A stretch of 64,000 nucleotides of DNA from Triticum aestivum (taxonomy: Eukaryota; Streptophyta; Magnoliopsida; Poales; Poaceae): assembly GCF_018294505.1 (NCBI RefSeq), contig NC_057809.1, positions 509,107,914 to 509,171,913 on the forward strand, given 5' to 3'. Position 1 is the first letter of the stretch. Each line of letters opens with the position of its first letter. The notes beneath the pieces were generated by a model, which worked only from the letters and a program-made list of their open reading frames with translations, made no database searches and was not told the origin of the DNA. Below are positions 56,118 to 64,000 of this stretch, piece after piece. The position numbers were made by a program, and so were the translations under genes.

Positions 56118-59100
56118 TTACAAAAGGGCAGTAACCCAAGCTAACAATTGAGCTCTAAGACTACTGTTAAGTCTGTGAGACAAAAGAAGAATATCATGTA
56201 CAAACTTGCAGCTCCAGGTGGCAAAACGAGCCTGCTCTCCCCTGAAGATCCTCCCATTCCTGAGAATCCAAATATTCCATGCTGCAGTGAGCATCACCTC
56301 AAAGAAAAAAGGTTTACCAAAACTTGATCTGGCATTGGCAACACACTCCTGGGTATTAGACCCCCGGGACCATTCAATCTGGAGGTAGTTCCACACTCTT
56401 GAGCTGAAATTGCATTGGAAAAACAAATGAAATCTGTCCTCATGGACATAAGCATTACATAGAACACAAAGATTATCCTCAGCTTGGGACCTCCAGTGTC
56501 TTCGAACCAGCATGTCTTTGGTGTTGAGTCTATCAAAGAACAATAACCAACCAAAGACTTTAATCTTCATGGTGCATCTGCTCTTCCATAACCATTTGCA
56601 TGGCATAATAGTGGGCATATGGGAGTGCATGATGGTATAGAACCCTTTGGCCGAAAAGGACCCAGATTTGGAAGGCCACACCCACTGGTCAGGAAGTAGA
56701 GGATCCCTTTGCAAGTTTAGCAGCCAACCTTCTAGAATTCTTAACTCTGTAGCAGCTTCCTGTGAGATGGGTAGGTAAAACATGGAAAAAAGGTCCTGGG
56801 TCTGAAGCACATCCCTGACAGAGACCTTGTCATCAATCACGAAAGAGAACAGTCTAGGAAGCCTCCTTACCAAGGGCAAGGAAGAACCAACCACATGCCA
56901 TGCATCATGCCAGAACAAAGCAGTGTCCCCCATGTTAATATGAACAGAAGCAATGGCCCTGTAATCATCATTCAGCTTGAAGACATCCCTCCACCAGAAA
57001 GAGCCAGTCAATACAGTTGCCTGAGGGACAATTTTGTCATAATAGGAATCCCATATTAAAGAGACCCAAGGAACATCATGCTTATTGAAGAATTTGTGCA
57101 GATGTTTCATGAGCAGTCCCTGATTCTGGATATTGAGATTGAGAATACCCAGACCACCTTTATCTTTAGGTCTGCAAACCAGATCCCAAGCTGCCAGAGA
57201 TTGTTTAGGTGTATCTGTATTCCCTCTCCAAAGACACTGCCTGAAGATCCTATCCAACTGCTTAATGATGCCAAGAGGTATATGCAAGGTGCAGAGGAAA
57301 TAGATTAGCAGGGAAGTTAAGACTGAAGTCAACAGCTACAACATAGAGCCCTGGTTGAGCATGGCAGAACTAGCAGATAGCCTTCTTTCAATATTATCCA
57401 CAAGGGGGAGGAGGTCCACAATTCTGGGCCTGGTGGTACCAAGGGGTAGACCAAGATAAGTGAAAGGGAGTTCTCCTAACTTACAACCCAGAAGAGTAGC
57501 CAACCTGAGAGCCTCCTCATTAGATATATTCAAAGGTATCATAGAGGACTTGGCAAAATTCACCTTGAGACCAGTAGACTGCTGGAACACAACCAACATA
57601 TTCTTAAGAGCCACCAGTTGCTCATCCATAGCTGGCAAGATGATGATTGTGTCATCTGCATACTGGATAATTGGGTAGTTAGGATCATGGGATGGGATTG
57701 GAAGTGTCAGAGACCCTTGAGCCATCATTTGGTTGACCACAGACTGCAACAGATCAGCAGCAATAACAAAAAGGAGGGGTGACAAAGGATCACCCTGTCT
57801 GACCCCACACTTACATTTAAATTGCTTCCCTGGAATGCCATTAAGTAATACCGAAGATGTCCCACATGACAAAATCTCTCTAACCCAAGCAATCCACTTG
57901 CTATCAAAACCTTTATGATGAAGGACTTGTAAAATTACCTCATGCTCCACTGTATCAAAAGCCTTGGCAAAGTCCAGCTTCAGGATTATGATTGGTCGCT
58001 TTGACTGCTTGCATTGATGTATATACTCAAATGCCCATGCAAGGCAATCCTGGATGGACCTACTTTTCAAAAATCCATCCTGGTTCTTATGAATACATTG
58101 CAAAATTACTTTCTGTAATCTGTTTGCCAACAGTTTGGTGAGGAACTTCAGACAGGTGTTTGTAAGGGAAATGGGCCTGAAATCATCAGGCCCTTGAGGA
58201 GAAATCATCTTAGGAATAAGAGAGATGAGAGAGCCATTGATGTTCTCGAGAGATATCTGTCCATCATAAAAAGCCTGTATGAGGTGCATAAAATCCTGTT
58301 CAATGATAGGCCAACATTTCTTGACAAACATGCCATTAAAGCCATCCGGTCCAGGTGCTCTATCAGTGGGTAGCTCTGCTAAAACCTTGTTTATTTCCTC
58401 CTGTGAGAAGGGAGCAGAGAGTACTTCAAGCCCTTCCACTGGTTGGATCAACTGTGGGAGATCAAATCCCATGTTAATGCCCTGAGCATGACCCATCCTA
58501 TTCTTAAAGGAGGACCACAAAATTCCAGCCATTTGTGTATGATCAGAGACTGGATCATTCCCATCAACCCTCAGACTAGCAATTGCATTTTTCCTCAATC
58601 TTTCTGAAGCCATTGCATGAAAGAACTTGGAATTATCCTCCCCCACCTTGATATATCTGATTGTACACCGTTGTTTCCAATAAATGAAATGGATACGCAG
58701 CAAGTTCTCATGGTGCAACTTGACTACCTTTCTGAAGTTAAACTCCGGAGTTATGAGTGGCCTCCATTCCTCAAGCCCATCAAAATGAAGGATGACCTTG
58801 GCACAATTCAAAGTCAGCCTTTTAATGTGGGAGATGCTTTTGCTCCACACTTTGAGGTCCATTCGCAGTCGTTTGAACTTTCGGGAGATAATTGCAGTCG
58901 CAGACATATCAGAAAAAACCGGCGCCTCCCAAGACCTCTTAACACACTCCATAAAACCTGGCATGTCAACCCAGTAATTCTCAAAACGAAAAACCCTGGC
59001 TTTTGGAATGGTGGTGTCAATGGAAACCACGCATGGCACATGGTCAGATGAAGTTTTCGCTAAAGGAAGTACTACAGTATTTGGATAAATGGAAATCCAA

Positions 59101-59738
59101 TCTGAAGTTGTGAAGAACCAATCAAGTTGCTCGAGCAAAGGGTTTTCCTGCATATTTGACCATGTGTAACTTCTCCCTTTCAAGGGCAGCTCCAAGAGAC
59201 CCAAGTGACCAATGATCTCATTAAAAAGGAAGATGTCGTTAACATTTCCCCCCGGCAGGTTTCTATTATCCATAGACCTTATAAAATTGAAATCCCCTAG
59301 GAGAAGCCAGTGTTCAGTAGGAGGGATAGTCAGATGGTAAAGCCAATGAACAAAATCATCGCGAAGAGGCCCATCACAAGGCCCATAAACGGACACTAGG
59401 GTCCAGGTCTCCGCATTGTGCACCGAAGTAAAAGAGACCACAACACCGAATCGCTGAATCTCAATGAGTGTGCCAGTGAAGACACAAGAATTCCAGATGA
59501 CAAGAATACCACCAGATGCACCAACTGAGGGAGCAAAAGCAAAACGATCAAACCGCCGCGGGCAGAAGGTTCTAATCGTCCTAATATCGAACTCCTCACA
59601 TTTGGTTTCCTGAAGGCACACAATTGAGCACTGACTCTCTTCAATTTTCGACCGAACATCTCTCTGTCTGTCCGCAGAATTGAGGCCATGGACATTCCAG
59701 CACAAAACACGCCAGTTACGATATGATTTACTATCCAT
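56118..59738 (-). pseudogene. ORF2: LINE ORF2: endonuclease, reverse transcriptase, zinc-binding C-terminus
   Basis: Starts at ATG 59738 (MDSKSYRNW). The AP-type endonuclease covers residues about 8-240 (WNVHGLN, LQETK, VYGP, GDFNF, SSDHVP). The reverse transcriptase covers about 440-720 ([41 protein letters not shown] near 692). The C-terminal zf-RVT region lies about 1040-1110 (CKWLWKS, CVLCN, HLFFQC). It nicks target DNA and copies LINE RNA in place. A single TAG at 57336-57338 (CAG expected) splits an otherwise complete frame of about 1206 codons. Confidence 0.9.
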
Positions 59739-59950
59739 TAAAAACTATAAAGTGGGGATAATCTAGCCCACTGCTTAACAGTGCAGCTCCAATAACCACC
59801 AGGTTCAAAACATCCATACACGATAAACCCATAAACTGCCGGCAGTGCTTAGATATAGAAAAACAGAAAAGAGATAACCGTGGGCCACAAAATGCAAAGT
59901 CACATAGGCCCACAATAGACCACCACCACATCATAGAGAAGTACTGATAA

Positions 59951-62900
59951 TCACTCATCATTGGAAATTGCATCTCCATCAGACTTCTTAGAGGGAGCCA
60001 TAAGCTTCTCCTCTGTCAGATCAACAGCTAGGATGCCCAGAGCATGGCCGACCGTCTGCATAACCGGAATTGGGGTTTCCGGTGGCATCTGAGCCTGCTC
60101 CATGGGCTCCTCTTCAGATATCTTCAGCTTCTTCCCTCGTGGTCTCCTCTTGGGTGATGGTTTAACCAAAATTGCATAGATAGGTTTGAGCCCTGAAGAT
60201 TTAGCGCAGCTCCTAGTCATTCTCCTCGTGGAGAAATCTGGAGTAGCAGCAATAGGCGCGACACAGTGAGCGCGCTTCCCCCCATGTTGCCTCTTCCCAA
60301 GCATAGATTCTGTAGGTGGTTTAGTGGCTGAGAATAGAAAATCAGAGTCTGCAATCCCGCTGTCTTGAGATGAAACTGCGTCAGGTAGACTTGGAGTGAC
60401 CAAGGATGAATCAGCATCCGATATTTCCTGAATAATGACCGAAGATCTACTTGCTGGCATAGGCGGCCCTTGAAGGAGGAGGGACATCTGCTTCTCTTGA
60501 TCAGGCTTCAACTGGCCTAGAGAAATAACTGACGGCGGCAAGAAAAGTCCTGGTAGAGCAGATGGTACCTTCTTGATGAGGAAATCCGGCAGAAGGGACG
60601 AAAACGATCTTGCCCAGATCATCTCGGGTGGCAGGACAGGGCCATACACAATTCTGAGAATTCCTAGATGAATTGGATCCATTGGCATAACTGGGTGGGG
60701 CTGCTGCACTTCCTCCATATCCACTGCATCATCATCAGAGTCCAAAGACGGGTTGAGGATCATAGAGTTCTGATCCTGGACTTGCTCATTCACCTGAGCC
60801 TGTTGCTGCGGCTCCTCAGGCTGTTCCAAAGCACCCCAGCCATCGTCCTGGTCTGCGTGTCCTCCATTGATATTTCCATCAAAAAGTTGTGGATTATTGT
60901 GGGGCACTACGTTCCAGCCCAGAGCAGGGTAAGGTGGCATCGCCCAGAAAGGTTGCGGTGGATTTACCCCTAGCATGGGATGGGAATTTCCATCCAGCAG
61001 CATTGGGTCCTCATCCGCAGGTATAGTTGCCTCTGCAAACTCCCCAGTTAAAATATAACAGCCAGCAGTCCAAGAAACTACAGCCCCTCCCCAAGTTGCA
61101 AAGTCTCTGAAGACGACCAAGCGTGGGACGAGGGCATTGTCAGGGAAAGAGCATCTGACCACAGACCGGACCTTGCGACGATCAGTGTCGTTCTAGTAAT
61201 GGAATTGTCCAAACGTGCCAACAATCTCCGCTAGGTTAGTGGTATTCCTATAATCCAAAGGCACTCCAATGAACATCAACCAGCCAGTCCTATGACCCTG
61301 GATAGCTCGAAATCCTTCCCCCTGATTGTGCGGAATAAATCTGACAAAAAACTCATTCCCTTCTGCATCCAGACCCAGTGGAAAAGGTGGATGCTGTGTG
61401 AAGGAGGCACGCACCACAGGATCTTCCATCTCAAATAAACCCACCCCCTGGAACCAAGTCTGAGCAGATAGGACAGGCACTTGCATGTTTTGTGTCAGAA
61501 AGTTCAGAACCTGCTCTCGTCGGATTGCCACCAAGTGAGCTGGAGGGAGGGGCTCGACGATCTCCACCATGAACTGCTCGCGTCGCCGTGGTGGCGGGAC
61601 CGCAGGCGAGTAGTAGGTGCGTGGCAGCCTGTCCTCCCCGCCATCCACCACATCAAAGCCCACAGGGAGGAAGCGATGAGGGTCAATGGCATACACCGCC
61701 ATTGGGGAAGCTGGTTGCCTATCCTGAAGCGGCGAGGTGGTGGGAGGCGATGCAGGCAACGGAGCGTCAGATTGGGGCGGCGAAGGAGGGGAGCTGGGTT
61801 GCGGTGAGGGACAGAGAGGCGATTGGGGTTTTGGTTGCGGTGTTGCAGTTGTATTGGAAACCGAAGAGGCAAGCGAGTCCTCCCTGTTGGCGCGAGCTCC
61901 AAAGCCGCTCGATGGGACTTTAGGGACCCAGATGGATGTGTCAGGCGGCTGACCGGAACAATTTTTTTTAATGTGACCAGAACGAAAACATAACCTGCAC
62001 CTCACCCTGTTCCTGCAAGTCTCTGATTTGTGACCCATGCCCAAACAATTCTGACAATCCTAGTAGCTTGCAGCCATGTCTTCAATCATTTCATCAAAAC
62101 TCTGTAATCCTTTGGTAATATTCTATGGAGAGGGCGACTCAAAAAAATCCAGTGGAGACGCGTCGGTCTCATCATCCGAAAGAACAATAGGCCTTAAAAG
62201 GGAGCCCATTTGCCGAGGCGGTGTTATCGGGCTGGCTTGGGCCGAGGGAGACGGTTCCCCAAAATCCGGTCCAACAAATTTGAAGGTTCCTGAGGATCCG
62301 GAGTTGCCGCCAACAGAAGTGATCCTATCCGGAGATGACGGGATCGACCCAAACTGAATCAAAGGGCTCGCCGCCATTGCCGATGAACTTTCCGGTGAGG
62401 CCGAGGTTGACTGTGGAGGGCTAAGCGAACCAGCCTCATGTGATCCAACAACATAACCAGCTTCACGGATCGTCTGAACATCGATGCGTGTAAGATTATA
62501 ACTATAACCTTTTCGGGCTGGATAATTAATGAACGTCGCAAAACTCAACCTCTTCTTGGGACTGGATGGGTGGCCAGAACGGAGGGAAGATTTACTAGGA
62601 CGATGATGCATAGCCTCCATACCCATGGCAGCCCTACGTTTGGAGGGGCTCACTAGGATCCATTCCTGTTGGCACTCAAACTGCCAAGATCTAAATTCTT
62701 TCTCCCAATCCGGACCCCCATGGCCCCAAAGGTGAAAATAGCATTTGAATTGAGGGAAAACAAAGCTTCGTTGATGCAGAATAAAAAAGCCCACCTCTTT
62801 GCATGGCACATTGAAAGAGAAAACACCATTGCTAAGGAAAGATACCTTGAGCTGAGAACAATAACCTCCAAGAGCAGATTCCAGTGCCAAACCAACATTC

Positions 62901-63067
62901 TCCTCATCCAGACGAAAAGAATGCCTTGCAAAGGAGACCACCATGATGAAGTGCCCCGTGTTCTTCGATGGGTGGACCGATCTGCCGAAGGTGCGTTGGA
63001 TCTCTTGGGACAACTTCATACCCGGGGTGAAGTCCAAGCCCATGGAGATCGCCACATGGACCGCCAT
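59951..63067 (-). pseudogene. ORF1: LINE ORF1: RNA-binding protein with zinc knuckles
   Basis: One frame from ATG 63067 (MAVHVAISMG) to 59951, about 1038 codons, with three TAGs at 62123, 62060 and 61193. An N-terminal DUF4283-like region is followed by Ser/Pro-rich sequence, then two CCHC knuckles (CQNCLGMGHKSETC and CRLCFRSGHIKKNC, 62056-61965). After a Pro-rich linker there is a second folded domain (FFVRFIPHNQGEGFRAIQGH, TGWLMFIGVP, RRKVRSVVR, LVPRLVVFRDF), then a long acidic, Gln-rich tail with basic runs (KPSPKRRPRGKKLK). ORF1 proteins coat LINE RNA. It is longer than many plant LINE ORF1s because of the C-terminal extension. Confidence 0.75.
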
Positions 63068-64000
63068 GAGGAAGAGAATAACCAGCAGAGAGAGGAGGAG
63101 ACGCTGGAAAGAATGGCCTGATCAGATGGCAACACCCATGGTGGGACGTGGAGATCGCCGGCGGTGGTGGGTGTCTAGGGTTAGGGGGGTGGCGGGTGTG
63201 TGGGAGCCATCATCAATAAGGAGGCATTTCCTTGCGTGCCAATATTCTGGAATTTCCTGAGTTAAAATAATTCCAGAAATCATTTATTGCGTCAGCTTGA
63301 GGTCAGCACTACGTCAGCAGGTCAACTGGGTTGACCCAGGTCAAACCTGACCTGTGGGACCCACTGGTCAGTGACTAACTAAACTAACCTAGTTTAATTA
63401 GCACTAACCTAGGTTAAACTAATTAGAGTTAAACCTAAACTAGACTAACTAACCGGGCGGGGCCGGCATGTCATAGACCCAGGGGAGGTCAAATCCCCTG
63501 GTCAACCGGGCAAAACTGCCGGCGGCTCGACGCCGGTGAGGCCAGGCGTAGCGGTGCGCTGCGAGTTTTGCCCACAGGGAGCCATTTGGCGCGTGGAGTG
63601 CAGCTACAGGATGCGGACGCTCGTCCGCATCCAGCCGTGGTGGTGGCGCAGCCGGGGAGCGGCCGAAGTGGCGCCGGCAACGACGAGTGAGGCGGCCGGA
63701 GTTCGGCCAGGTGCGGGGACGCAGCTGCAGCGCTCGAGAGAGCGAGTTGGGGTGCGGGTTGGGTTCCATGTGCGTAGGAGCAACGAACACGGCCTTTGGC
63801 CACGGCGGCGAGGAGCTCAGGCGGCAGCGTGAATTGATCGCCGACAGAACAGTGGCCAGGGAGGGAAATAGAGCACGGGGAGAGAGGGGATAAATAGAGG
63901 AGCTCACAACGAGGCTAACGGAGGGCTTGGCAGGCGTGGGGATGGCCGGTGGGCAGCAAATCAACGGTAAGGATCTCCGGGCACCGAAGTGGAAGAAGAC

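Larger units (their letters stand above)
55954..63240 (-). mobile_element. LINE (plant L1-type), near full length
   Basis: Flanked by a 15-bp TSD, aatattctggaattt (55939-55953 and 63241-63255). On the minus strand: short 5' UTR (63240-63068), ORF1 (63067-59951), 212-bp spacer (59950-59739), ORF2 (59738-56118), 3' UTR with a perfect stem-loop, and a very short A tail. Only nonsense changes break the ORFs, so insertion was relatively recent. Confidence 0.9.
53470..64000 (-). mobile_element. Third Tekay-like LTR (minus), split by a LINE, incomplete at the window end
   Basis: The LTR terminus is at 53470 (complement of GGGTCC-CGACA, one base off TGACA). LTR pieces are 53470-55953 and 63256-64000 after removing the LINE and its 15-bp duplicated site. 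They read, on the minus strand, in the order of the solo LTR, including the GC-rich island at the right edge. It could be a solo LTR or the 3' LTR of a full element. Confidence 0.75.

Noticed and set aside
61481..61923. + strand ORFs of 108-111 aa
   Set aside because: They are antisense shadows of the Pro-rich part of LINE ORF1.
1..64000. tRNA, rRNA or intact host protein-coding genes
   Set aside because: I saw none. All long intact or damaged frames belong to transposable elements, apart from the formin fragment.

Overview
The window is repeat-only intergenic DNA of a large grass genome, most likely Triticeae (wheat, Aegilops or barley type). The evidence is nested Gypsy and Copia LTR retrotransposons with grass-type proteins, a plant LINE, and LTRs that I recognise from memory as cereal families. 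I found no intact host gene; the only host-derived piece is a broken formin fragment. Family names are recollections, and domain order, LTR ends and target-site duplications (TSDs) are read from the sequence.

Layout. (1) 1-2291: 3' part of a Tat-lineage Gypsy element 'A' (+), with an antisense ORF (minus, 1-1050) and a 3' LTR. (2) 2292-30582: a Fatima-like Gypsy element (minus) with a deleted interior. Its left LTR is split by Tat element '1' (2392-28992, minus, exact 5-bp TSD gagct). (3) Element 1 is itself split inside its antisense ORF by a Tekay/Del-type chromovirus array (4655-21808, +) with the structure LTR - full interior - LTR - deleted interior - partial LTR. The full interior carries a 257-aa ORF and an uninterrupted gag-pol with a chromodomain. 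(4) 30583-41991: Tat element '2' (minus), truncated on its 3' side. It has a frameshifted pol with two RNase H domains and an antisense ORF resembling a B3 DNA-binding domain. Its RT is split by a solo Tekay-like LTR (35615-39744, exact TSD gactg). (5) 41992-43957: formin PTEN-domain fragment, Helitron-like 3' ends, and an Athila-type protease fragment. (6) 43958-52635: degenerate Copia element (SIRE/Maximus-like gag with a long coiled coil, an extra 3' ORF, and many palindromic GGTAGTACCGC-type motifs). (7) 52636-53469: Fatima-like 3' LTR and 3' UTR (minus). (8) 53470-64000: a third Tekay-like LTR (minus) split by a near full-length LINE (55954-63240, minus, 15-bp TSD), running off the right edge.

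Order of events by nesting: Tat 2 is the oldest host on the left; the Fatima-like element entered it; Tat A and Tat 1 entered the Fatima LTR 100 bp apart in opposite orientation; the Tekay array entered Tat 1. On the right, Copia was hit by a Fatima-like element, that by a Tekay-like element, and that by the LINE.

Only the Tekay-type gag-pol (10354-14829), its upstream ORF (9237-10010) and the partial antisense ORF of element A (1-1050) are free of stops. In the other coding regions most premature stops look like C-to-T decay of CAG, CAA, CGA or TGG codons. The observations most worth following up are the antisense cargo slot of the Tat elements (one slot, two unrelated contents), conserved exon-like segments and splice signals in the 4.1-kb LTRs, and the filler-DNA scar inside the array.
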